From contig CAWHWB010000013.1 of the NCBI GenBank assembly GCA_963832875.1, positions 161,399-225,398 on the forward strand: a stretch of 64,000 nucleotides of DNA, given 5' to 3'. Below are positions 17,574 to 25,959 of the stretch, piece after piece. Each line of letters starts with the position of its first letter. The stretch's first letter is position 1. Under the pieces are notes generated by a model, which worked only from the letters and a program-made list of their open reading frames with translations, ran no database searches and had not been told where the DNA came from. Made by a program: the position numbers and the translations under genes. The DNA comes from AP-15 sp963832875. GTDB taxonomy: Bacteria; Pseudomonadota; Alphaproteobacteria; ATCC43930; CGMCC-115725.

Positions 17574-18802
17574 GGGCCGAGGTTCGCCCGCCGCCGGGGC
17601 GCGCCAGCCTGGCGCTCGACAATCTGCGGGCCTATGTGATCCTGCTGGTGCTGGCGTTCCACTCTTCCTTGGCCTACCTCAACTTTCTGCCGTCTGGCCC
17701 GTTTGCGTTCGACCGCCCGCCTTATTCCTGGCGCGCCTTTCCGATTGTCGACAGCCACCGGTGGATCGGGCTCGAGCTGTTCTGCGCCTGGCAGGACGTC
17801 TTCCTAATGACCCTTTTCTTCTTCCTGTCCGGCCTGTTCGTGTGGCCGAGCCTGAAGCGCAAGGGGGTGCTGCCGTTCCTCAGCGGCCGGGTCCTGCGGC
17901 TGGGATTGCCGTTTGCCCTGGTCGTGGCGTTGCTGATGCCGATCGCCAATTTTCCGACATATCTGCAGACCGCGGACGATCCCAGCGCCGCGGCCTATTG
18001 GCGGCATTTTCTCGCTTTGCCGTTCTGGCCGTGCGGCCCGATGTGGTTCCTGTGGCTATTGCTGGCGGCCGATCTCGCCGCCGCGGGGCTGCACCGCGTG
18101 GCGCCGAGCTGGGGCGATCGGCTCGCCCGGCTGGCGAGCACCGCCGGGGAGAAGCCGCTCACGTATTTAGCCGGCCTGCTGACGCTCTCCGTCCTCGCCT
18201 ACGTGCCACTGGCGCTCGCCTTCACGCCGGAAAGATGGCTCCAATTCGGGCCGTTCTCGTTTCAGGAAAGCCGTCCGCTGCAATACGCCCTTTATTTCTT
18301 CGCCGCGGCCGGGATCGGCGCTTATGGCATCGAGCGCGGCCTGTTCGCCCCGGACGGCGCGCTGGCGAAACGCTGGACAGGCTGGCTTGCACTCGCCCTC
18401 GGGTCGTTCGCGCTCTGGCTGGCGCTGACCGCGCTGGTCGTCAAAACCAAGGGGGCCGTGCCGATCGGCATGCAGGCGCTCGACGATGTCAGCTTCGTGC
18501 TGGCCTGCTTCGGCAGCTGCTTTTGCGTGCTGGCGCTGGTCTTGCGCTTTGGCGTCAGGCGTCATGCCTGGCTCAGCAGCCTCAGCCGAAGCGCCTATGG
18601 CATGTACCTCGTGCATTACCTTTTTGTCGTCTGGCTTCAATACGTCTTTCTGCCGGTGGAGCTGCCGGCGATCGTCAAGGCTGCCGCGGTGTTCGCCGCG
18701 ACGGTGGTGTTGAGCTGGACGACCACCGCCGGGCTGGCCCGGATTCCGGCGCTCGCCCTGATCATCGGCGGCGGAAGACGGGTGACGGTCCGGCCGACGT
18801 GA
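17570..18802 (+). CDS. Acyltransferase-3 family membrane protein
   Basis: The 410-residue integral membrane protein starts with LDNLRAYVILLVLAFHSSLAYL, the family's first helix. It has about ten further hydrophobic segments and ends with SRSAYGMYLVHYLFVVWLQY, the typical last catalytic-loop helix. These enzymes transfer acyl groups (acetyl, succinyl and so on) to sugars, glucans or lipids across the inner membrane; OpgC/MdoC-type relatives act on osmoregulated glucans. The acceptor here is unknown. The ATGA overlap with hpnN suggests translational coupling and a possible link to envelope lipids. The 3' end overlaps the convergent hydrolase gene by 41 bases. Confidence 0.85.
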   Translation: MRAEVRPPPGRASLALDNLRAYVILLVLAFHSSLAYLNFLPSGPFAFDRPPYSWRAFPIVDSHRWIGLELFCAWQDVFLMTLFFFLSGLFVWPSLKRKGVLPFLSGRVLRLGLPFALVVALLMPIANFPTYLQTADDPSAAAYWRHFLALPFWPCGPMWFLWLLLAADLAAAGLHRVAPSWGDRLARLASTAGEKPLTYLAGLLTLSVLAYVPLALAFTPERWLQFGPFSFQESRPLQYALYFFAAAGIGAYGIERGLFAPDGALAKRWTGWLALALGSFALWLALTALVVKTKGAVPIGMQALDDVSFVLACFGSCFCVLALVLRFGVRRHAWLSSLSRSAYGMYLVHYLFVVWLQYVFLPVELPAIVKAAAVFAATVVLSWTTTAGLARIPALALIIGGGRRVTVRPT

Positions 18803-19700
18803 CCTCGGTTCGCTGGCGCACAAACGCGCCGATGCGAGTGATCGCGCGCCGCGCCTCGGGCATCATCGCCGCGAACAGGTGCCAGACATGCGGCATGCGC
18901 GGCCATATTTCGAGTGTAACGTCACAACCCGCCGCCCGCATGCGTTCGACCAACCGGGTCGAGTCGTCGCGCAGAACCTCGTCGCTGCCGACCTGAACGA
19001 GCGTCGGCGGCAAGCCACCGGGATCGCCGTAGAGCGGCGAGGCGTAAGGCTCCCGCGGGTCCGCGCCGGCGAGATACCAGCCGGCAATCAGCGGCATCTC
19101 GGCGCGGTCGATGAACGGGTCGGCGCGGGCGTTCCGCTGCAGCGAGGCGCCGGTCAGCGCCAGATCGGTCCACGGCGACAGCGCCACCGCAGCCGCCGGC
19201 AGCGGCAATCGACCCTCGTCGCGGCATCGGAGCAGCAGCGAGAAAACGAGGCCGCCTCCCGCCGAATCGCCGACCACCGCGACCCGGCGCGGGTCGGCGC
19301 CATCTGGCAACAGAAACTCGTAGGCCGCGAGCGCATCGTCGAGCGCCGCCGGGAACGGGTGCTCCGGCGCCAGCCGATAGTCGATCGCGAGCACTCGCGC
19401 CTGCGCCGCGGCGGCGATCCGCCAGGTCAGGTGGCGATAAAGCGCCGGCGTACCGATCACGAACCCGCCGCCATGCAGGTACAGGATGTGGCGATCATCC
19501 TGCGAAGCGGGGGCGACGACCCATTCCGCCGCAACCCCACCAGCGTCAATCGCGATCCGTTGAACGCCTCGCGGCGGGTTCGGAACGAGGCGTCCGGCGG
19601 CCTCGGCGCGGCGGCGGCGCTCCGCGATGTCGGCTCCGGCCCCCCTCCCCTTCAACAGCCAGCGCGTGCCCAGGCGAACGATCTCGGCGCGCAGGCTCAT
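18762..19700 (-). CDS. HSL-type alpha/beta hydrolase (esterase)
   Basis: The 312-residue enzyme is a hormone-sensitive-lipase family esterase. The oxyanion motif HGGGF is at residues 76-80, the nucleophile Ser146 in GDSAGGG, the acid Asp240 in VGSDEVLRDD, and His271 in MPHVWHLF. No signal peptide is visible, so it is probably cytosolic. It is the third gene of the DUF917-hydantoinase A-like operon, starting within the stop of the upstream gene (ATGA). The context suggests it acts on an ester or amide linked to the same substrate (inference). Confidence 0.88.
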   Translation of the reverse strand: MSLRAEIVRLGTRWLLKGRGAGADIAERRRRAEAAGRLVPNPPRGVQRIAIDAGGVAAEWVVAPASQDDRHILYLHGGGFVIGTPALYRHLTWRIAAAAQARVLAIDYRLAPEHPFPAALDDALAAYEFLLPDGADPRRVAVVGDSAGGGLVFSLLLRCRDEGRLPLPAAAVALSPWTDLALTGASLQRNARADPFIDRAEMPLIAGWYLAGADPREPYASPLYGDPGGLPPTLVQVGSDEVLRDDSTRLVERMRAAGCDVTLEIWPRMPHVWHLFAAMMPEARRAITRIGAFVRQRTEVTSAGPSPVFRRR

Positions 19701-21256
19701 GCGCCGGCGCGGTCCGCCGGCCGCGCCCGCATCTCGCCAGCGACCCGCACCCGCACCCTGAGCGCGTTCCCCGGCAGATAGGCGAGCGGCATGTCCTCGA
19801 CATCGACGGTTTCGAGGGTCTCGGCGTCGGCGCCGGCGGCAACCGCGCGTTCACGCGCCTGCACCTCGGCGGTTGCGATCGCCTCTTTGCGGTCGAGACC
19901 GCGATAGATCCGATCGGTCTCGCCGCTCACTTGTGCCGTCGCAGCACCCACCGCATTGGCGCAGTCGCCGTGCGCGACGCGGACCACCTGCGAGATACCG
20001 GCGAGCCGGTCCGGCACCAGAAATGCGCCGCCGCCGACCGCGATCAGCGGCTGATCGCCGGCCTCGGTCTTGATCCGATCGACCGCGTCCTCGATTTTTT
20101 TGTGCGCCGAGGCGAGCGCCGATCGCACGAGAGCGCGCGGCAGGTTTGCGACCGCGGCGACGTTGCCGATCCGTACGATCCCGGCGGCGACCGCGGTGTC
20201 GGTCGCGGTCAAGGTGACGCCGCCAAACACCAGCGCCTCGCGGGTCAGCCGATAGCCGACGCTCTGCGGCCCGACCGCAGGTGGCTCGCGCGCGACCAGG
20301 CTGCCGCCGCCGAGCGCGATCGAAAAGAGATCCGGCATGCGGAAGAGGGTGCGCACGCCGCCCACCTCGACAACCGAATTGGCCTCGCGCGGGAAGCCAC
20401 GGCGGAGCTGGCCGATATCGGTCGAGGTGCCGCCGACGTCGATCACCAGCGCATCGCCGAGATCTGACAGCAAGGCCGCACCGCGCATCGAATTCGTCGC
20501 ACCCGACGCAAAGCTCATGACCGGCAGCGCGATCGCGGCGGCCGCCTCCATCACCGTCCCGTCATTCTGGGTCAGATAGAGGGGTGCGGTGATCGCGCTC
20601 GCGGCGATGGCCGCGGTAAACCCCTCGACGGTCGAACGCGCCAGATCGATCAGCGCCGCGTTGAGCAGTGCCGCGTTTTCGCGCTCGAGCAGGCCGATGC
20701 GGCCGAGATCGCGCGACAGGGTCACGACGGCATTGGGACATTCCTCGCGCAGGATTTCGCCGGCGCGCTCCTCGCAGGCAGGGTCGATCGGCGAAAAGAT
20801 CGCGGCGACCGCGACCGAGCTGATCCCACACGCGTGGATCCGCCGCGCCGCCTGGCGCATGCCAATTTCGTCGAATGGCACGATCGGCCGGCCGTCGTAA
20901 TCGTGGCCGCCTTCGAGCATGAACACCTCGCCGCGAACGAGGTCGGCGAGATCCGCCGGCCAGTCGCAGAACGGCGGCAGCGAGGCCGCGGCCGGCAGCC
21001 CGATCCGCACCGCCGCGACCCGCGCCAGCCCTCGCCGCTGCACCACCGCGTTGACGAACTGCGTCGTCCCGATCACGACCGCGTCGATGTCGCCGCCCGC
21101 CACCTCCGGATGCGCCACGAGCTTGCCGAGGGCAGTGACGATGCCCGTCGTGACATCCCCGGTGGTCGGCGTCTTGACCGCATGCACGACCGCGCCGTCC
21201 CCGAGCAGCACCGCGTCGGTATTGGTCCCCCCAACATCAATCCCGATCCGACGCAT
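19697..21256 (-). CDS. Hydantoinase/oxoprolinase family ATPase (HyuA-like)
   Basis: The 519-residue protein has the actin-fold nucleotide-binding start MRRIGIDVGGTNTDAVLLG and the later LVIDVGGTSTDIGQLRRGFP (about 260-280), plus GGGAFLVPD near residue 425. It matches the HyuA/N-methylhydantoinase A superfamily at the shorter, about 520-residue size that pairs with DUF917 proteins rather than with HyuB. The family couples ATP hydrolysis to opening of cyclic amides. It starts 3 bases after the DUF917 stop and overlaps the next gene, so one operon is likely. The exact substrate is unknown. Confidence 0.87.
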   Translation of the reverse strand: MRRIGIDVGGTNTDAVLLGDGAVVHAVKTPTTGDVTTGIVTALGKLVAHPEVAGGDIDAVVIGTTQFVNAVVQRRGLARVAAVRIGLPAAASLPPFCDWPADLADLVRGEVFMLEGGHDYDGRPIVPFDEIGMRQAARRIHACGISSVAVAAIFSPIDPACEERAGEILREECPNAVVTLSRDLGRIGLLERENAALLNAALIDLARSTVEGFTAAIAASAITAPLYLTQNDGTVMEAAAAIALPVMSFASGATNSMRGAALLSDLGDALVIDVGGTSTDIGQLRRGFPREANSVVEVGGVRTLFRMPDLFSIALGGGSLVAREPPAVGPQSVGYRLTREALVFGGVTLTATDTAVAAGIVRIGNVAAVANLPRALVRSALASAHKKIEDAVDRIKTEAGDQPLIAVGGGAFLVPDRLAGISQVVRVAHGDCANAVGAATAQVSGETDRIYRGLDRKEAIATAEVQARERAVAAGADAETLETVDVEDMPLAYLPGNALRVRVRVAGEMRARPADRAGA

Positions 21257-21259
21257 CGG

Positions 21260-22348
21260 CTAAACGTCTGCTGCAAAGACCGAGCGGAAGTCGAGGTCGT
21301 AGCCGAAGGCGCGGGGGCCGACGTGGTCGAGGCCTTTGGGCGTCAGGAATATTGGCGGGGCCGGCAATGCTGCGACCGTAACCCGGCGGCCGTAGCGGAT
21401 CGTCTCGGTGCCGCAGGCCTCGCCCGACACGGTGTCGAGCACGCAGATCAGATCGGGCGACATCGCGAGAGGTGCGTCGTCGCGCCAAGCCACGACCCAT
21501 TCGTTCTGAAAGGCGATTTCGAGCCGCGCGCCGCGGTCGTCGTTAAGCCCGTCAATCATCACCCGGCCGCGCAGAAACCCTTCGGTCGTGCGCCGGGCGA
21601 CATCGACGACCTTGCCGCGGAACAACAGCTTGCCGTGCGCCTCGTCGAGGATCGCAACGACCGGATCTTCGTGCCGGTGCTGTGCGGCGCGCACGCGGCG
21701 GCCGATGGAGATCGCCTTCGACACGGTGAAATGAATGCCCCACTCCTTGACTTCCCGCCCGGTGCGCGGCGCTTTGCAGGTGGACGCGATCGAGCCCATT
21801 TCGACGCAGATCCTGCGGCTCGCCCGCTCCATCCATTTCCAGCTCGGGACCTTGGTCACGACCGCCTCGATGCCGCGCGGGTCATAGAGCACGCAGGGAT
21901 AGGGGCGAAGATCGCCGACCGCGACGCTGGTCATCTGCGCCTCGGGATAGGCGCGGCCCATCGTGTCGGCATCGACCACCGGCAATCCGAGATGCGCCGC
22001 GGCCATCAATGGCTGGATGCCGTTGCCGCCGCCGATTTCGAGCGACATGATCGCGCGGAATTTCTGGCCGAGCAGCCCCTCCTGGATCTCGACCGCGCGC
22101 CCGACGCTGCGGCTGTCGGCGAGCCTTTCCTGCCCGACCAGCGGCGCCCCCATGTTCGAGACCACCGCGACCCAATCCTCGTCGGCGAGATCGAACGGCG
22201 AGATCAGCGACACCCGATGCCCCTCGGCATAAAGCAGGCGCATGTTGAGGAGGCCGAGATAGGGGCTGCCGCCGCCGCCGGTGCCGAGGATCCAGGCGCC
22301 GACGGCCAGCGCCTCGATGTCGTCGAGGGTGATTTCGGTGGCCACCAT
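21260..22348 (-). CDS. DUF917 family protein (hydantoinase-associated)
   Basis: The 362-residue product has the DUF917 hallmarks: IEALAVGAWILGTGGGGSPYLG near the N-terminus, then LEIGGGNGIQPLMAAAHLGLPVVDADTMGRAYPEAQMTS (seen about residues 104-142) and a C-terminal region with ISVL-type beta strands. DUF917 proteins are habitually encoded beside HyuA-type ATPases, exactly as here, and some have been linked to thiohydantoin or hydantoin breakdown. It is cytosolic and the first gene of the operon. The promoter should lie in the 191 bases between it and the divergent tannase gene. Confidence 0.85.
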   Translation of the reverse strand: MVATEITLDDIEALAVGAWILGTGGGGSPYLGLLNMRLLYAEGHRVSLISPFDLADEDWVAVVSNMGAPLVGQERLADSRSVGRAVEIQEGLLGQKFRAIMSLEIGGGNGIQPLMAAAHLGLPVVDADTMGRAYPEAQMTSVAVGDLRPYPCVLYDPRGIEAVVTKVPSWKWMERASRRICVEMGSIASTCKAPRTGREVKEWGIHFTVSKAISIGRRVRAAQHRHEDPVVAILDEAHGKLLFRGKVVDVARRTTEGFLRGRVMIDGLNDDRGARLEIAFQNEWVVAWRDDAPLAMSPDLICVLDTVSGEACGTETIRYGRRVTVAALPAPPIFLTPKGLDHVGPRAFGYDLDFRSVFAADV

Positions 22349-22476
22349 GCGAGGCTACAAAGCCCTACGGCGAGGCGCAAATGCTTTGGCGCCCGTCGCT
22401 CCCAGTTCGCGCTCCCTGGGCTCACTCTCATACCCACGATCGCGGTAATTTTCTTTGACGCGCTATCCAGGGGGGA

Positions 22477-22488
22477 TGTTAACCTAAC
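22477..22488 (+). promoter_or_regulatory. TGTTAACCTAAC element upstream of the second tannase gene
   Basis: This is a close copy of the element at 774-786, placed about 50 bases before the ATG. A TTGACG hexamer starts 23 bases upstream of it, at 22454-22459. The spacing would let the element overlap a -10 region and so act as promoter or operator (inference). Confidence 0.3.
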
Positions 22489-22539
22489 ATCGCGAAAAAT
22501 GGCCGAGCAGAAGCTTGGTCGCATCAAGGGGGGAAGCAC

Positions 22540-24246
22540 ATGACCAAGCCAGTGGGACTGGCAAAACTGTGCGGCGTCGCCGCCGGGTTCCTCGCGCTGA
22601 CGGCGGCGTTCATCGCGCCGGCTGCAGCTGACAGCTGCACCAATCTCTCCAGCCTCGTTTTACCGGAGGTGATCTCGATCGCCGCCACCGCGGTCGCGGC
22701 GGGCGGGTTCACGCCCCCCGGCTTGACCGCGCCGGTGGCGGTGGCCTTCTGCCGAGTGCAGATCACCGTGAGCCCGGCAATCAATATCGAGGTGTGGCTG
22801 CCGCCGGCGGCCAACTGGAACCATCGTTTCCAGGCGGAGGGCGGCGGCGGCTACGCCGGGGTCATCTCCTACTCGGCGCTGGCAATGGCAGTGACCGGTG
22901 ATGCCGTGACCGGGCAATTCGCCACCGCTTCGACCGATACAGGGCACCCCGCGACCGGCACAGCCGACGGCCAGGGCGGCGCCAACGGCGCCCAAGCCGG
23001 CGGCGGGTTTGCGCTGAATCCCGCCAACGACACGCTCAACCAGGGGCTGATCACCGATTTTGCCTCGCGTTCGCTGCACGAGATGACGGTAAAAGCTAAA
23101 GCGGTCATTGCGGCCTATTACGGCGAGCCGCAAAAGTACGCTTATTGGGACGGTTGTTCGACGGGTGGACGCCAGGGATGGATAGAAGCGCAGCTTTTCC
23201 CCAACGATTACGACGGAATTCTTGCCGGTTCACCGGCAATCAACTGGGACCGCTTCATCCCGGCCGAGCTTTGGCCGGAGCTCGTCATAAATCTCGACGT
23301 CGGAGCGCCGGTGTCGCAGACCAAGCTCACGGCCGTTACGGCGGCGGCCATCAAAGCCTGCGATGGGCTTGACGGGGTCATCGACGGCGTCATCAACGAT
23401 CCGCGTCAATGTCACTTCAATCCGCATGCAATGGTGTGCGGCCAGCCTGGCGCCCCGCCTCCCGGTACCTGCCTCGGAAAAAACGAAGCTGACGCGGTTC
23501 AACAGATCTGGCGCGGCGCGCGCGGCCCCTATGGTGAATTTCTGTGGTACGGACTCGAGCCGGGGGCATCTTTCGCGGGCCTGGCGAACTCGTCGGCGGC
23601 GACCCCGCCGGTCGCTCTTCCCTTTACGATCACGCTCGATCATTGGCGACTGTGGATCGAGCAGAACCCGAGCTTTGACTGGTTTACCTTGAACACCGCC
23701 AGCTTCGAACGGGGCTTCCGGGAGTCGCAGGAGAAATTCCACGCCGTGATCGGCACCGACGACCCCAACCTCTCCGGGTTTCGCGCAGATGGCGGGAAGA
23801 TCATCACCTATCACGGTTGGGCGGATCAGCTTATTTTTCCCTTGGGATCGATCGATTACTTCAACCGCGTCGTTGCCGCGAATGGCGGGTTGAAGCGCGT
23901 CCAGGACTTCGAGCGGCTGTTCATGGTGCCCGGCATGAACCATTGCGCCGGCGGCGCCGGCGCGGTCAATTTCGGGCAGTCGGGGGTGGTTCCCGTGTCG
24001 CTCGACCCCGAGCACGACGCGGTGCTCGCGCTGGAGCGATGGGTAGAGGAAGGCGTCGCGCCGAACATGCTGATAGCGACTACGGATCAGCCGGTGGCGC
24101 TCCACGCTGCTGAGAATCCAACCCAGCCCTCGGCTTTCACCCGGCCGCTCTGCCCCTATCCCGAAGAGGCGCAATACAAGGGTACCGGCGACCCCACCAA
24201 CGCGGCGAATTTCGTTTGCCGGGACACCGATCAGACCAAGCGTTGA
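22540..24246 (+). CDS. Secreted tannase/feruloyl esterase family hydrolase
   Basis: The 568-residue enzyme has a signal peptide (about 1-30, ending AAA) and a standard-length tannase/feruloyl esterase domain. GCSTGGRQG gives Cys206-Ser207, Asp429 lies in YHGWADQLIF, and His468-Cys469 is in NHCAGG. Together they reproduce the CS-D-HC catalytic arrangement. It should cleave esters of plant phenolic acids or similar compounds outside the cytoplasm. AAGGGGGGAAG precedes the ATG. It lacks the N-terminal repeat domain of the paralogue at 2383-4797. The gene converges on the HpnR-like pair 44 bases downstream. Confidence 0.9.
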   Translation: MTKPVGLAKLCGVAAGFLALTAAFIAPAAADSCTNLSSLVLPEVISIAATAVAAGGFTPPGLTAPVAVAFCRVQITVSPAINIEVWLPPAANWNHRFQAEGGGGYAGVISYSALAMAVTGDAVTGQFATASTDTGHPATGTADGQGGANGAQAGGGFALNPANDTLNQGLITDFASRSLHEMTVKAKAVIAAYYGEPQKYAYWDGCSTGGRQGWIEAQLFPNDYDGILAGSPAINWDRFIPAELWPELVINLDVGAPVSQTKLTAVTAAAIKACDGLDGVIDGVINDPRQCHFNPHAMVCGQPGAPPPGTCLGKNEADAVQQIWRGARGPYGEFLWYGLEPGASFAGLANSSAATPPVALPFTITLDHWRLWIEQNPSFDWFTLNTASFERGFRESQEKFHAVIGTDDPNLSGFRADGGKIITYHGWADQLIFPLGSIDYFNRVVAANGGLKRVQDFERLFMVPGMNHCAGGAGAVNFGQSGVVPVSLDPEHDAVLALERWVEEGVAPNMLIATTDQPVALHAAENPTQPSAFTRPLCPYPEEAQYKGTGDPTNAANFVCRDTDQTKR

Positions 24247-24290
24247 GCCGACACCCCAACTCGACGCGAGCGAGGAACCGTCGATTTGGG

Positions 24291-25838
24291 TTATGTACTG
24301 CTGCCCATCCGGGTCTCGTCGACAAAGTGCTCGGTCGCGGCGTCGATCGCGCGACCCTTGCGGCCTCGCGGCGCGTGGATATAGAGCGCCGCAGCAGCCG
24401 GCGTCGGCGTGGGAGCGCGGGGTGGAGGCAGCGCAATTTCATAGGCTACGGGTGCTGCGTGGTCGGCGAGCAGCAGTTCCGGGCGATAGATCTTGTTCAG
24501 CTGGAACAGGCTCTTGACGAAATTGGTCTGACCGCGCAGCAGCAACCGGGCGACGATGCCGCCGGCGTCCCACAGCTGATGCCAGTCGAGATGCTTGGCG
24601 AAAAGCGCGCGCTGCGTCGTCACCAATTCCTCGTAGAACTCGGCGAGCGGCAGCTTGGTCGGCAGCACTGCGTGCTGGATGTCGAACAGGCGGTAGTCGC
24701 GGGTTTCGAGGCGACGGCCGTCTGTGATCCAGCTTTCGGTGCCGGGATAGGGCGTGTTGACGCTGATATTGATCACGTCCGGCATCTCCAGGCACCATTC
24801 GCGGACGATGCGAAAGCGTTCGTGATCCCAATCGGGATCGGCGATCAGATTGACCGCGACATTGATGCCGAGCGAGCGGGCGAATTCGACCGCCTCGAAA
24901 TTGCGGTCGAGCGTGACCCGCTTGCGATATTTCTTGAGCCCCGCCTCGTCGATCGCCTCGAGGCCGAGAAACATGGTCTTAAGCCCGAGCCGCCGCCATA
25001 GGCGAAACGCCTCCTTGTTGCGGAGCAGCACGTCGCCGCGGGTTTCGAGGTAATACCGCTTTTTGATCCCCGCACGGGCGATCGCCTCGCCGACCTCGAT
25101 GCCGTGGCGTTCATGGATAAAGGCCACGTCGTCGACGATGAAGATGCCGGGCTCGCGGATCGAGCGCAGATCCTCGACGATCCGATCGGTGCCGACCAGC
25201 CGGTAGCTGCGGCCGTAAAAGGTCCAGGCGCTGCAAAACGAGCAGTCCCACGGGCAGCCGCGCGAGAACTCGATCGAGGCGCAAGGGTCGAGCGTGCCGA
25301 TGAAATATTTGCGGCGATGCCGCAGCAGGTCGCGCGCCGGGCGCAGCGCATCGAGCGAATGGACAAAAGCCGGCGGCGGCCCCTCGCCCGAAGCGGTCAC
25401 GACGCCCGGAACCGTGGCCGGATCGCAACCGCCCTCGATCGCGGCAAGTAGCGGCGGCACCGCCGCCTCGCCCTCGCCCTTGACCACACAGTCGATTGCA
25501 CCTTCGCCGTGAGCGATCATGGCGCTGGCGGTGAACGACGCGCTATGGCCGCCGACGCACACCAAGACGCTCGGAAAGCGCGCCTTGGTCGCCTTGGCGA
25601 GATCGACGATCTCGGGAACGTTCGCTAGGTAATTACAAGAAAAAGCGACGACATCCGGCCGCCAGCGCTCGATCGTCCTGAAATAGGCGCGGTGATCTTC
25701 GATCTGCAGGTCAATGAGCCGCACTCGATGGCCGGCCTGCCGCACCGCGGCAGCGACCAGCTCGAGCCCCAGCGGCTCAAGCCGGAGAAAGACTTTCGTG
25801 TAGAGCAGAGGACCTGGATGAACCCCGAGAAACCGCAT
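24291..25838 (-). CDS. hpnR: B12-binding radical SAM protein, HpnR-like (copy 1)
   Basis: The 515-residue protein has an N-terminal cobalamin-binding domain (about 1-140, with CVGGHSASF near residue 100) and a radical SAM domain. The 4Fe-4S cysteines are C195, C199 and C202 in RGCPWDCSFC. The start MRFLGVHPGPLLYTKVFLRLEPLGLELVAAA and the overall layout match hopanoid C-3 methylase HpnR, which methylates the A-ring of hopanoids using SAM and cobalamin. The ATG at 25838 is preferred over an in-frame TTG one codon upstream; GGGGAA precedes it. It lies 121 bases downstream of a paralogue with the same residue numbering of its cysteines. One of the pair may act on another substrate. Confidence 0.78.
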   Translation of the reverse strand: MRFLGVHPGPLLYTKVFLRLEPLGLELVAAAVRQAGHRVRLIDLQIEDHRAYFRTIERWRPDVVAFSCNYLANVPEIVDLAKATKARFPSVLVCVGGHSASFTASAMIAHGEGAIDCVVKGEGEAAVPPLLAAIEGGCDPATVPGVVTASGEGPPPAFVHSLDALRPARDLLRHRRKYFIGTLDPCASIEFSRGCPWDCSFCSAWTFYGRSYRLVGTDRIVEDLRSIREPGIFIVDDVAFIHERHGIEVGEAIARAGIKKRYYLETRGDVLLRNKEAFRLWRRLGLKTMFLGLEAIDEAGLKKYRKRVTLDRNFEAVEFARSLGINVAVNLIADPDWDHERFRIVREWCLEMPDVINISVNTPYPGTESWITDGRRLETRDYRLFDIQHAVLPTKLPLAEFYEELVTTQRALFAKHLDWHQLWDAGGIVARLLLRGQTNFVKSLFQLNKIYRPELLLADHAAPVAYEIALPPPRAPTPTPAAAALYIHAPRGRKGRAIDAATEHFVDETRMGSST

Positions 25839-25959
25839 CAAACATTCCCCGATGGCCGTGACCGCGCGGTATCATAGAAGGGTGCTGCGGCAGGAAGGCA
25901 AGCCGATCGCGCGCCGCGGCGCGCGACAAGCCGCCGCCGACCAAGCGTTCTTCCGCGGA

